The notes beneath the pieces were generated by a model. That model was not told the DNA's origin, did not search any database, and was given only the letters and a program-made list of their open reading frames with translations. A DNA stretch of 8,366 nucleotides, taken from contig NYXM01000107.1 of the NCBI GenBank assembly GCA_002685655.1, positions 1 through 8,366 of the forward strand, in the 5' to 3' direction. Positions within the stretch are counted from its first letter, which is position 1. Every line of letters begins with the position of its first letter. Positions 1 through 5,789 of this stretch are shown piece by piece. The translations under genes and the position numbers were made by a program. The DNA comes from Planctomycetaceae bacterium (lineage in GTDB: Bacteria > Planctomycetota > Planctomycetia > Pirellulales > Pirellulaceae).

Positions 1-566
1 CTCAGCGTCGCATCGCCCTGTCGGAATAGAAAAGCGTAAACAAAACCCGAACGATCGCCCAGCTCAAGCAATACTAACTTTGGCGCAGCCTAGAGCAACG
101 CTAAGACCCTATCGAAAGAAACGCCCGGCACCGCAGTTGTAAGCCACGGCCAACATGGCCGCAAAGTCCGCTTCGCGGATCGCCTTCGGTGTTTCGCAAC
201 GGGCGGCGGCGTAATAGAATCAGTTAGTTGTTCAACGTCGTTCGCCTTGTTTACGTCGGCGACGGCCATGCTAAGCGTTGGGCGACCGCAGTGGGCATGA
301 AGATCAAATATCGTCGTGCCAGCTACGAAGTGAGAGAGATGAAATGGAAATCAGCTTCGAGTCCGAGATGCGGCGTGAACTTACCGAACTGGCCACACAA
401 GCGTATCGAGTCGCAGGGACGTTGCACTCGAATGCAGACAGGCTTGAGCGAGATGAACGGCAAGACGACAGTGAATAGTCTCTAAACGATTGCACTGCAC
501 ATCCGTCGGCGATATCGTGACGACTGTCGAGTCGTATCCGTTGATAAATCGGTAGAGGGAAAGAAC
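1..566. other. Region without a confident gene
   Basis: I see no open frame here that I can assign to a family, and no RNA gene or strong terminator. The longer frames (for example 228-485 on +, 304-591 on -) overlap one another, lack convincing ribosome binding sites and do not read like known domains. Two short stretches look mildly protein-like: a 44-codon frame at 344-478 (+), listed separately, and a 36-codon frame without a start at 109-219 (-). The segment just before 567 carries the ribosome binding site (GAGGG at 555-559) of the next gene. Together with the truncated genes downstream, the region most likely is decayed intergenic DNA; this is inference. Confidence 0.5.
344..478 (+). 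CDS. Possible small charged helical protein (44 aa), unassigned
   Basis: A short ATG frame encodes 44 residues, beginning MEISFESEMRREL and ending in an acidic-basic tail (ERDERQDDSE). The composition suggests one amphipathic helix, and a purine-rich GTGAGAGAGATGA stretch lies just upstream and could serve as a ribosome binding site. I recognise no family. It sits 88 bp upstream of the small membrane protein gene on the same strand, so co-transcription is possible. It could equally be a chance frame; the confidence reflects that. Confidence 0.18.
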   Translation: MEISFESEMRRELTELATQAYRVAGTLHSNADRLERDERQDDSE

Positions 567-950
567 GTGACCAGTGACCAGCCAAATCCATACGCCGCGC
601 CGGAAACGGACTCTACTGCCGCATCACAGGGAAATTTCGACCCAACGTCACTAAAGATGATCGAAGCGATCATAAAGGATGCGGGCCAGTTCTGGTTGGC
701 AATCATCATGTGCATTGTCTGCACCGGTTTGGGAGCGCTCATTATCGGTCCTTGGTACTTAATTCGCCTCATCCAATGGAATTCGATTGCCAGAGCTCAA
801 CCGATGTTGCTCGCCCCCAACGTACTTCGCGGAAGCCTTGAGCAGAGATTCCAGTCCGCCAAGATCAAGCTGATCATCGGAATTAGCTTTGGTGCCGTAA
901 TCTTGTTGCTGTTAATCTTGCTACTCGTGACATCGTTCGTCTCAGCATGA
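567..950 (+). CDS. Small two-helix membrane protein with NPYAAP N-terminus
   Basis: This 127-residue protein is predicted to sit in the cytoplasmic membrane; its function is unknown. Residues 6-12 read PNPYAAP, an N-terminal pattern I associate with many small planctomycete membrane proteins. A short polar segment follows, then a hydrophobic helix at about 42-66 (rich in I, L, C and G), an amphipathic link, and a second very hydrophobic helix at about 102-125. The chosen start is GTG at 567, with GAGGG at 555-559 giving 7 nt spacing; the NPYAAP tag directly after it supports this start. The end overlaps by 20 bases the open frame of the truncated lamin-tail remnant, which lies in the +1 frame. 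No catalytic motif is visible. I am fairly sure it is a gene and do not know its role. Confidence 0.72.
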   Translation: MTSDQPNPYAAPETDSTAASQGNFDPTSLKMIEAIIKDAGQFWLAIIMCIVCTGLGALIIGPWYLIRLIQWNSIARAQPMLLAPNVLRGSLEQRFQSAKIKLIIGISFGAVILLLLILLLVTSFVSA

Positions 951-1248
951 GGATCTTGATTCTGAACTCGCTGACAGAAACGAACAGGTCACTATCGGGA
1001 ATTCAACGGATAAGGCGGTGAACCTACGAGGCTGGAGGTTGATCGACAAAGCTGACAATGTGTACTTGCTGGCAGGCGCTGTAGAGCCAGGCAAGCCGCT
1101 GATCGTAACCATGACCGACGTCTCCATGCCACTGAACAACAATGGAGACGAAGTGCTGTTGATTGACGCCGATCGTGTCGGGAGGAACCACGTCAGCTAC
1201 GTCGAGAGTCAGGTTCGGCCAGGCATTACATTGCGGTTTGCGAAGTAG
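931..1248 (+). pseudogene. N-terminally truncated lamin-tail-type (LTD) domain remnant
   Basis: The frame is open from 931, just after a TGA at 928-930, to TAG at 1246-1248, but it has no ATG, GTG or TTG before GTG 1018, which already lies inside the domain. Translated through, it reads as one beta-sandwich repeat of the lamin-tail type: EQVTIGNSTDKAVNLRGW, then LIDKADNVYLLAGAVEPGKP, then PLNNNGDEVLLIDADG-like and VSYVESQ segments. The order VxLxGWxLxD, LAGxxxPGxxL, LxNxGDxVxLxD, VSY is characteristic of the LTD fold, often found at the C-terminus of secreted nuclease-like or adhesion-like bacterial proteins. The N-terminal partner domain is absent, so I treat this as the 3' end of a broken gene. 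Expression from GTG 1018 would give 76 residues lacking the first strand. An alternative is a frameshifted fusion with the membrane protein upstream, which I consider less likely. Confidence 0.6.
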
Positions 1249-1352
1249 CACGGGCCAAGCAACAACGAGATTCTCCCTACCCCATTTGTTAGGCTGGAGG
1301 CATACCTTTGCCTGTCGCGGACTAATGCTTTGTTTAACACTGGTCCAACAGC

Positions 1353-1712
1353 ATGCACATCCGCTGCCCACACTGCCACAATCCCATCGAAGTCATAGAA
1401 GACTCCGGCTTCACTGACGTGGTATGCCCCTCCTGCGGCAGCAGTTTTAACCTGTTGGGTCATGATGAAACACAGAGCTATCGGCCTGTAACGAGGGCGA
1501 TTGCCCATTTCGAGTTGATCGAGCAACTGGGTATTGGACACTTTGGTGCTGTATGGAAAGCGAAGGACACCAAGCTGGATCGCTTCGTCGCCATCAAAAT
1601 TCCCCGGAAAGAACAGCTTTCCGAATCCGAAGCGGAACTGTTTTTGCGCGACGCGCGTGCCGCTGCCCAGTTGAAGCATCCGAACATTGTGAGTGTGTTC
1701 GAGGTGGGCACC
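1353..1712 (+). pseudogene. Truncated zinc-ribbon Ser/Thr protein kinase (N-terminal fragment)
   Basis: From ATG 1353 the translation begins with a small zinc ribbon (cysteines 5, 8, 25 and 28, in CPHC and CPSC pairs). It continues into the N-lobe of a Hanks-type Ser/Thr kinase: glycine loop [13 protein letters not shown] at about 59-71, VAIKIPRK with the ATP-anchoring Lys82, the alphaC helix around 91-106, and [12 protein letters not shown] at 109-120. Homology stops abruptly at residue 120. The catalytic loop (HRD), the DFG motif, the whole C-lobe and any membrane or sensor region are missing, so it cannot be an active kinase. The alphaC acid is Asp100 where planctomycete relatives usually have Glu. 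No clear ribosome binding site precedes the ATG. Beyond codon 120 the same frame continues as unrelated residues until a TGA at 1842-1844, while another frame encodes a different gene fragment. Cysteine and kinase motifs are seen directly; inactivity is inferred from the missing lobes. Confidence 0.78.
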
Positions 1713-1714
1713 CG

Positions 1715-1936
1715 CAGCCAGTCCAGTACAAAGGGATCCGACTGGACTGTGGCTACCGACTTGATGTACTCGTGGAAAATAAACTCAGCGTCGAACGGAA
1801 GAGTGTGGACGAGATCAAACGTATCCACGAGGCACAACTGTTGACTTATATGAAACTGGCCGAGGTGAAGATCGGTTTGCTGATGAACTTTAACGTCACG
1901 ACTCTGAAGGACGGCATCAAACGTCTCGTCCTCTGA
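1715..1936 (+). pseudogene. C-terminal fragment of a GxxExxY-family protein
   Basis: In the frame ending at TGA 1934-1936 the last ~73 codons read [20 protein letters not shown], then [20 protein letters not shown], then [16 protein letters not shown] and KDGIKRLVL. This matches the C-terminal half of the GxxExxY family, small proteins related by fold to PD-(D/E)XK nucleases: a GYRxDxLV strand, an E-x-K strand (here ERK), and the highly conserved [12 protein letters not shown] helix. The N-terminal half, including the GxxExxY motif that names the family, is missing and is replaced by the kinase fragment. The switch happens within a few bases of 1712-1715 with a frame change, so neither gene is intact. 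A 9-bp tandem repeat begins 5 bp after its stop. The natural role of the family is unknown to me. Confidence 0.72.
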
Positions 1937-1940
1937 AGTC

Positions 1941-1994
1941 TTCGTGCTCTTCGTGTCCTTCGTGTCCTTCGTGCTCTTCGTGTCCTTCGTGGTG
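1941..1994. repeat. Six-unit 9-bp tandem repeat (TTCGTGnnn)
   Basis: Six consecutive 9-base units all start TTCGTG and end in CTC, TCC, TCC, CTC, TCC and GTG (unit starts 1941, 1950, 1959, 1968, 1977, 1986). The repeat is a multiple of three, so opposite-strand frames read through as Thr-Lys-Asp/Ser or Arg-Arg-Thr runs; these look like by-products and not proteins. It begins 5 bp after the stop of the GxxExxY fragment. From memory, similar TTCGTGTCC tracts recur in planctomycete and related genomes next to GxxExxY genes, which suggests the tract travelled with that gene; that association is not shown by this window alone. Confidence 0.9.
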
Positions 1995-2021
1995 GTTTTC
2001 CGCCTCTGTCGGTGGCTAGAT

Positions 2022-2034
2022 TGCCGAAAAGGGG
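2022..2034 (+). repeat. Upstream copy of 13-base motif flanking the hydrolase gene
   Basis: The 13 bases TGCCGAAAAGGGG occur here and again, in the same orientation, at 3538-3550, bracketing the hydrolase gene at a distance of 1516 bp. Both copies are followed by TTACGAA after a short gap (2040-2046 here, 3561-3567 downstream). At this site the second arm that would complete the hairpin seen downstream is not visible, so this looks like a degenerate or half copy of the same REP-like element. Confidence 0.6.
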
Positions 2035-2080
2035 TCCTCTTACGAAATGTCTCAAATCGCACGGGTTTCTGAAACAGGTT

Positions 2081-2187
2081 ACCGTTCACGGAATGCTGAA
2101 AACCGCTATTCTGGTTTTTCCGGGGACGTGAAATTGGTTCCGCTATGACGGAGCGAGCAACGACATTATGTCCAAATCGTGAACGGT
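2081..2187. repeat. Short inverted repeat upstream of hydrolase gene
   Basis: ACCGTTCACG at 2081-2090 has its exact reverse complement CGTGAACGGT at 2178-2187, with an 87-bp gap. The gap is too long for a simple terminator hairpin. The pair ends 48 bp before the hydrolase ATG and could be two operator half-sites, the ends of a small degenerate mobile repeat, or chance. I found no convincing promoter in this stretch. Confidence 0.35.
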
Positions 2188-2235
2188 TACAGAATAGTCA
2201 GCTGAACGCGTGTGGTTTCCAATGGGAGGACGAGA

Positions 2236-3513
2236 ATGAAACACATCAAGAGACGTGAATTCGTTGGAATGTGCAGCAGCGGAGTTGTTGGTGCGGCCAT
2301 GTTCAAGGGAGTCCAGTCAGACGCTGCCGCGGTCCGTGAAGATCCGGCGGAATCGAGCGTCCACAAGACCTTTGTTACCGATCGTGAGGACGGACGCTTT
2401 GTCGATACAGCGGGCTTCATGCATACGTACATCAAATCGAACAAGCCGAAACTCGCTTTCGACGCCAGCATGGAAGCGCGTGAGTTTCCCGTTTGGCGCG
2501 AGAAGCTCCGCGCCAAGGCGCTCGAACTCATGGCGTTTCCCGATATTCCCCTGCAACCAGAGCCCAAACGCATCTCAGTCGAGCAACGCGACGGCTATCA
2601 ACTCCAACGATGGGAAGCCTATCCGGAGCCGCACTGTGTTGTGCCTTTTCTGATATTGCTGCCCGGCGGCGCCAGCGCCCAATCGCCGGCGCCGGCTGTC
2701 ATGTGTTTCCCCGGTTCCAGCGGCAGCAAGGAATCCCTCGCCGGCGAGCCCGAGCTTCAGGGCTGGAAGAACCAGTGGGATGCTCGCAAACGACGCGACA
2801 ATAGGTTTGCCCTACACTATGCGCGTCAGGGAATGGTGTCGCTCGCGATCGATAACCCCGCGAAAGCCGAAGCACGCAGCGCCCTTCGCAACGTCACAGA
2901 GGTTTCCAACAGCGCAATTTGGGCGGGCCGCAATTACCTTGGCATCTCCGTCTTCCAAAAGACCCACATCGTCAAATGGCTTGCGACGCAAGACTTCGTG
3001 GACTCAAGCCGCATGGCGACATGCGGCCTCTCGCTTGGCTCCGACCCGGCCGATATCGTTGGTTTGCTGAACCCCGACTTGGTCAGCGCCGTTATCCACA
3101 ATGATTTCTGTTGCAATTGGCGGGAACGGTCCATCGCGATGAGCGGCTACTCATCTACGGCATGGCATATTGTCCCGGGGATGTATGCCTGGTTCGACGC
3201 GCCGGATATCCAGGCTGCCTTGGCACCGAGGCACTTGCTGTTTACCGAAGGCGGCCGCACCAATCAGCTTGGCCGAATTCGCGCCGCCTATGAATTGCAG
3301 GGCGCGCTGGGAAACCTGAAGGTCTATTACTACAAGAAGTACGCCAACCCCGATCGGCGGCCCTTGGATGATCAGCCGATTCCGGAAGGCCTCAGTGCGG
3401 AAGAGTACTTCAAGTATGCCAATGTCGACGTTTCGAACCATCGTTTTCACCCCGAGCTGGCTGTGCCCTGGCTGGCGAAGGTGTTTGGAATCAAGACGAA
3501 TGAAGACCGATGA
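2236..3513 (+). CDS. Tat-exported alpha/beta hydrolase (acetylxylan esterase / Abhydrolase_7-like)
   Basis: The 425-residue protein is predicted to be an exported esterase-type hydrolase. The N-terminus carries a twin-arginine signal (KRREF at 5-9) and a short hydrophobic core (about 12-23), with likely cleavage after the AAA near residue 32, so it should fold before export to the periplasm. The fold is alpha/beta hydrolase: a FLILLPGG strand and oxyanion region in the N-terminal half, the nucleophile elbow CGLSLGS with Ser266, and FTEGGR around residue 338 where the acid residue is expected. His402 or His405 in the NHRFHPEL segment is the probable catalytic base. NDFCCNWRER after the nucleophile and a C-terminal WLAKVFG resemble the Abhydrolase_7/acetylxylan-esterase-like group common in polysaccharide-degrading planctomycetes. 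I prefer ATG 2236 over GTG 2212 because GGGAGG at 2224-2229 lies 6 nt before it and the Tat motif then sits at the terminus. It stands alone between two repeat copies. Substrate is not determinable; an acylated sugar is a guess. Confidence 0.85.
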   Translation: MKHIKRREFVGMCSSGVVGAAMFKGVQSDAAAVREDPAESSVHKTFVTDREDGRFVDTAGFMHTYIKSNKPKLAFDASMEAREFPVWREKLRAKALELMAFPDIPLQPEPKRISVEQRDGYQLQRWEAYPEPHCVVPFLILLPGGASAQSPAPAVMCFPGSSGSKESLAGEPELQGWKNQWDARKRRDNRFALHYARQGMVSLAIDNPAKAEARSALRNVTEVSNSAIWAGRNYLGISVFQKTHIVKWLATQDFVDSSRMATCGLSLGSDPADIVGLLNPDLVSAVIHNDFCCNWRERSIAMSGYSSTAWHIVPGMYAWFDAPDIQAALAPRHLLFTEGGRTNQLGRIRAAYELQGALGNLKVYYYKKYANPDRRPLDDQPIPEGLSAEEYFKYANVDVSNHRFHPELAVPWLAKVFGIKTNEDR

Positions 3514-3539
3514 ATGAGAGGGCAAAACAAGAACGAATG

Positions 3540-3592
3540 CCGAAAAGGGGATGAGCCCAATTACGAATAAATTGGACTCATCCCCTATTCCG
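3540..3592. repeat. REP-like 23-bp inverted repeat, possible bidirectional terminator
   Basis: Arms at 3540-3562 and 3570-3592 pair at 20 of 23 positions around a 7-base loop (ACGAATA). The core arm is GGGGATGAGCCCAATT against AATTGGACTCATCCCC, with one mismatch. The outer part repeats the 13-base motif found at 2022-2034. The element lies between convergent genes (hydrolase ending at 3513, - strand genes ending at 3670/3779), so its hairpin could stop transcription from both sides, although there is no clear T-run on either strand. Size, GGGG/CCCC ends and intergenic position resemble REP elements mobilised by RAYT-type transposases; that origin is inference. Confidence 0.75.
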
Positions 3593-3669
3593 TTCCCTAC
3601 ACGGTCTCGCCGTTGACCTAAGTCCAGCAACGGTTTGCGCCAAGTCGCCCCAACTTGCCATCTTATCAA

Positions 3670-3768
3670 TCAAAACACCATTTGTCCGTGCGGAACCTTC
3701 ACCGTCATCAAATCGACGACGTAATCCTGCCGTGTTGGTAGTTCAACGAACTCCTGCCGTTCCCGCAT
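3670..3768 (-). CDS. Possible 32-aa ORF or gene remnant after the methyltransferase
   Basis: An ATG at 3768 (read on the - strand) opens a 32-codon frame starting MRERQEFVELPTRQDYVVDL and ending VKVPHGQMVF. It starts 10 nt after the methyltransferase stop, with a weak AAGG before the ATG, so it could be translated as the last gene of that operon. The sequence reads like authentic protein but matches no family I recognise. It may be the tail of a lost gene, because the same frame remains open upstream of this ATG, inside the methyltransferase. Confidence 0.22.
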   Translation of the reverse strand: MRERQEFVELPTRQDYVVDLMTVKVPHGQMVF

Positions 3769-3778
3769 CGCCTTGTCA

Positions 3779-4603
3779 TCAGAGATTCGATTGCTTCCGC
3801 GCAAACACGTTGACACGCTCAAAGGCCTCGAAGCATGTTCCATCGGGCTGAATCGTCTCCCTCTCCATGCGTGCCGCCACGGCGGCGTGAAACCGTTCCG
3901 CCGTCTCTGAGTCGAGTTGGCGTTTGAACGGCAGGATGGCGGGCTGATCAAGCCATCGCAGCATCGTAGCCACATCGGGGAAATGCCGATCGGCATTTTC
4001 TCCCCAAACTCTCACGTCCGCGAACGGAGAGTCCATGACCAGTCGTTCGTAGCTTTCGACGAGCGGCATGAAATAGGGCCAGCGAAACCCTCGGAATGCA
4101 CTGCGGAATACATCCGAGTCCATCAACTGTCGCGCAACTCGAAAGAAGGTCGGACAGTTTCCGTCCGCTCCGAAATTTGTCCTGAGAACTCCACCATCCT
4201 TCAGTGCGCGATGCAGTATCTGCAAAAGATTCCCGTGATCGTGGACCCAATGCAGAGTGGCATTTGAGAAGACGATATCGAACTCGTTCGAGAACTCGGC
4301 CTGTGTGACGTCCAACAGGAGAAACGACAGATTTGGTCGCACATTTGTTCGGGCGGTATCGATCATGCTCGAGGAAGCGTCGATTCCCAGCACCCGGCCG
4401 GCAGGAACGAGGTCGGCCAGTTGTGCCGTCAACACTCCATCGCCGCATCCGACGTCAAGAACGTCCTCGTTCCCCTGGAAAACGAGTTCGGAGATTAGCC
4501 GAGATCCCCATTCCTTCTGATGGGTGGAAGCCCGACGGTAGCGCGCTCCGTCGAACTCGATGCGATGCACCTCTGCGGATCGATCTGATGAGTGCTTTGT
4601 CAT
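3779..4603 (-). CDS. SAM-dependent class I methyltransferase (trans-aconitate methyltransferase-like)
   Basis: This 274-residue cytoplasmic protein should transfer a methyl group from S-adenosylmethionine to a small molecule. Motif I, VLDVGCGDG, is at residues 48-56, followed by the acidic end of beta2 in GIDASSSM (ribose-binding Asp), then the LLLDVTQAEF motif II region and FDIVFSNATLHWVHDH. This last segment closely resembles the NAxxxWxxDH stretch of trans-aconitate 2-methyltransferase (Tam) and related enzymes. The C-terminal half (FRGFRWPYFMPLVESYERLV onward) also follows the Tam-like pattern. Length is typical. The start at 4603 lies 6 nt after the MarR stop, and the end of that gene (AGAGGA) supplies the ribosome binding site, so the two are translationally linked. 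Control by the MarR promoter is therefore expected. Substrate is unproven; ubiquinone-type or antibiotic-directed methylation cannot be excluded. Confidence 0.85.
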   Translation of the reverse strand: MTKHSSDRSAEVHRIEFDGARYRRASTHQKEWGSRLISELVFQGNEDVLDVGCGDGVLTAQLADLVPAGRVLGIDASSSMIDTARTNVRPNLSFLLLDVTQAEFSNEFDIVFSNATLHWVHDHGNLLQILHRALKDGGVLRTNFGADGNCPTFFRVARQLMDSDVFRSAFRGFRWPYFMPLVESYERLVMDSPFADVRVWGENADRHFPDVATMLRWLDQPAILPFKRQLDSETAERFHAAVAARMERETIQPDGTCFEAFERVNVFARKQSNL

Positions 4604-4609
4604 GGAATA

Positions 4610-5062
4610 CTAATCCTCTTTCGCGGCGTACGCGCGCATTCTTTCGATCAGCACACCGTTCAAACGTGTGAATGCCTCAAAGTCTTCTCGAGAAAGGCCG
4701 TCCCAGATCAAACCGATCGCTTTCTCACGGAGTTCCCGGAGCCGTTGCATGGTTCGCTCGCCTTTCCGCGTCAGTTGATACTCTCGCTGACGGCCATCCT
4801 CGTCTGAGATCGAGACGCGCACCAGCTTCTTGTCGAGTAGATTCCGGATGATCTTAGAGACGGCCCCACGTGTGTTGTCCTGTTCTTTGGCGAACAGGGA
4901 CGGCATGAAGTGTTCGGTGGAGATGCCTTCCAGAATCCGCCACTGGGCGTCGGTCAAGCCCACACGGCCTGCGAGTTGGGCACGGCGTTTTCCGAACAGG
5001 GCCGCCAGTTGCGTAACCTGTTCGATGGCCAGAAGTGTGATTTCTCTCTGATCATTCGGCAT
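4610..5062 (-). CDS. MarR-family transcriptional regulator
   Basis: The 150-residue protein has the MarR winged-helix layout: an N-terminal dimerisation helix (about 7-32), LTDAQWRILEGI at 36-47 as the first DNA-binding-domain helix, a recognition helix around 64-78 (TRGAVSKIIRNLLDK), the beta wing 87-101 containing the conserved DEDGR and LTRKG, and a long C-terminal dimerisation helix (about 102-148). It should bind a palindrome as a dimer, usually as a ligand-relieved repressor. I chose ATG 5062 over 5086 because GAGGTGGG precedes it at proper spacing and because the upstream ATG falls within the -10 box of the promoter I find. It is the first gene of an operon with a methyltransferase. 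A 21-bp palindrome over its own -35 box suggests autorepression. The ligand is unknown and may be the methyltransferase substrate or a related compound. Confidence 0.9.
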   Translation of the reverse strand: MPNDQREITLLAIEQVTQLAALFGKRRAQLAGRVGLTDAQWRILEGISTEHFMPSLFAKEQDNTRGAVSKIIRNLLDKKLVRVSISDEDGRQREYQLTRKGERTMQRLRELREKAIGLIWDGLSREDFEAFTRLNGVLIERMRAYAAKED

Positions 5063-5084
5063 TGTTCCCACCTCACTCAATAGC

Positions 5085-5113
5085 ATCCTATCATCAATAG
5101 TTTACTATGTCAA
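5085..5113 (-). promoter_or_regulatory. Sigma70-type promoter of the marR-methyltransferase operon
   Basis: On the - strand a perfect -35 box TTGACA (5113-5108) is followed by exactly 17 bp and the -10 box TAGGAT (5090-5085; four of six match TATAAT). Transcription would begin near 5078, giving a 5' leader of about 16 nt before the MarR start at 5062. Confidence 0.7.
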
Positions 5114-5117
5114 CTAT
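5097..5117. promoter_or_regulatory. 21-bp palindrome, predicted MarR operator
   Basis: The arms ATAGTTTACT and TGTCAACTAT flank a central base and pair at 8 of 10 positions, with the outer six (ATAGTT/AACTAT) perfect. Length, dyad symmetry and A/T-rich ends fit MarR-family sites. It covers the whole -35 box of the marR promoter, so a bound dimer should block RNA polymerase. Its other end points toward the blaI operon, whose promoter is over 200 bp away and probably not directly affected. Confidence 0.68.
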
Positions 5118-5325
5118 CAGCCACGTGAGTCCGAGTGTCGAGACGTATGTCGAGATACAGCAGGAGGCTTCCGAGAGATCGACGAGCCCGCGCTGGTCGT
5201 AATCACTGACGCGAAGGACGTGCATCGGGACCGGTGAAGACGGCGGCGAGCGTTTCGCAATCGACGCCGAACCCAAATAGTAGGGTCGCCCCACAATTCC
5301 CGTCTGAATAAAAAATCTCCGCTAC

Positions 5326-5354
5326 TTGACATTGCCTACACATGTCGGTATCAT
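5326..5354 (+). promoter_or_regulatory. Sigma70-type promoter of the blaI-M56 operon
   Basis: TTGACA at 5326-5331, a 17-bp spacer and TATCAT at 5349-5354 (five of six match TATAAT) form a near-consensus housekeeping promoter. Transcription would start near 5361, leaving a leader of about 24 nt with the AAAGGAGG ribosome binding site (5371-5378) ahead of GTG 5385. Confidence 0.78.
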
Positions 5355-5361
5355 GCCTACA
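5333..5361 (+). promoter_or_regulatory. Predicted BlaI operator: palindrome plus second half-site
   Basis: TGCCTACA-CA-TGTCGGTA at 5333-5350 has dyad symmetry (six of nine pairs, with ACA/TGT and CC/GG), and lies in the spacer reaching into the -10 box. The left half TGCCTACA recurs exactly at 5354-5361, 21 bp (two helical turns) further on, over the predicted start site. The ACA...TGT core fits BlaI/MecI operators (TACA/TGTA type). Repressor dimers here would shut the promoter; autoregulation is the usual arrangement for this family. Confidence 0.6.
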
Positions 5362-5384
5362 TACATTGTTAAAGGAGGCCCTGT

Positions 5385-5789
5385 GTGGCAATAAAGAAGA
5401 GTCCGCCGCCGCTTTCGTCGGCACAGTTGGAAATCATGGAGATCGTTTGGGACCGTGGCGAGGTTGCGGTCAGCGAAGCGTGGGAGATCCTGTCGACTCG
5501 CCGCCCCGTCGCTCGCAACACCGTGCTGACGACGTTGACGCGTCTGGAAGCCAAGGGCTGGCTGAAACACCGCACCGTGGGCCGCACGTTTTTCTATTCA
5601 GCGACGCGGCTACGCACTGCTACCATCGGGCAAATGGTACGGCAACTGGTTGACACCACGTTTGGCGGTTCGGCCGAAGGGCTGGTCATGGCGCTGCTTG
5701 AGGATCGCGGCGTTACGAAGATGGAAGCCGATCGGATTCGAGCCATGCTCGACGAAGCGGAACCGGAACAGCGAAAGAAGAAACCATGA
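5385..5789 (+). CDS. BlaI/MecI-family transcriptional repressor
   Basis: The 134-residue protein has the Penicillinase_R layout. The N-terminal winged helix spans about 10-74: LSSAQLEIMEIVW at 10-22, recognition helix RNTVLTTLTRLEAKGWL at 44-60, and wing HRTVGRTFFYSA at 62-73. A C-terminal dimerisation part follows with the family's FGGS motif at 93-96, near where staphylococcal BlaI is cleaved during induction. It should bind the operator in its own promoter and be released when the linked M56 peptidase is activated. The GTG start at 5385 is supported by AAAGGAGG six bases upstream and by family-like N-terminal length. The stop overlaps the peptidase start as ATGA, so the two are translationally coupled. 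Most planctomycete BlaI/M56 pairs do not control beta-lactamases, and none is visible here, so the signal is unknown. Confidence 0.92.
   Translation: MAIKKSPPPLSSAQLEIMEIVWDRGEVAVSEAWEILSTRRPVARNTVLTTLTRLEAKGWLKHRTVGRTFFYSATRLRTATIGQMVRQLVDTTFGGSAEGLVMALLEDRGVTKMEADRIRAMLDEAEPEQRKKKP

Noticed and set aside
109..219. Minus-strand frame ending AIREADFAAMLAVAYNCGAGRFFR
   Set aside because: It looks protein-like but has only 36 codons, is preceded directly by a stop, has no good start, and matches no family I can name; a gene remnant is possible but not supportable.
1553..1936. A single 127-codon gene in the frame of the GxxExxY fragment
   Set aside because: Its first half is the kinase gene read out of frame; only the part after about 1715 has homology.
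1941..1994. CRISPR array
   Set aside because: Units are 9 bp and contiguous with no spacers; this is a simple tandem repeat.
1478..2089. Minus-strand 203-codon frame with repeated Thr-Lys-Asp/Ser
   Set aside because: It is the shadow of the kinase and GxxExxY fragments, and its low-complexity part is just the 9-bp repeat read in frame.
5094..5294. Minus-strand frame upstream of marR
   Set aside because: It runs through the marR operator and -35 box, has no ribosome binding site and shows no known domain; 5118-5325 is treated as intergenic.
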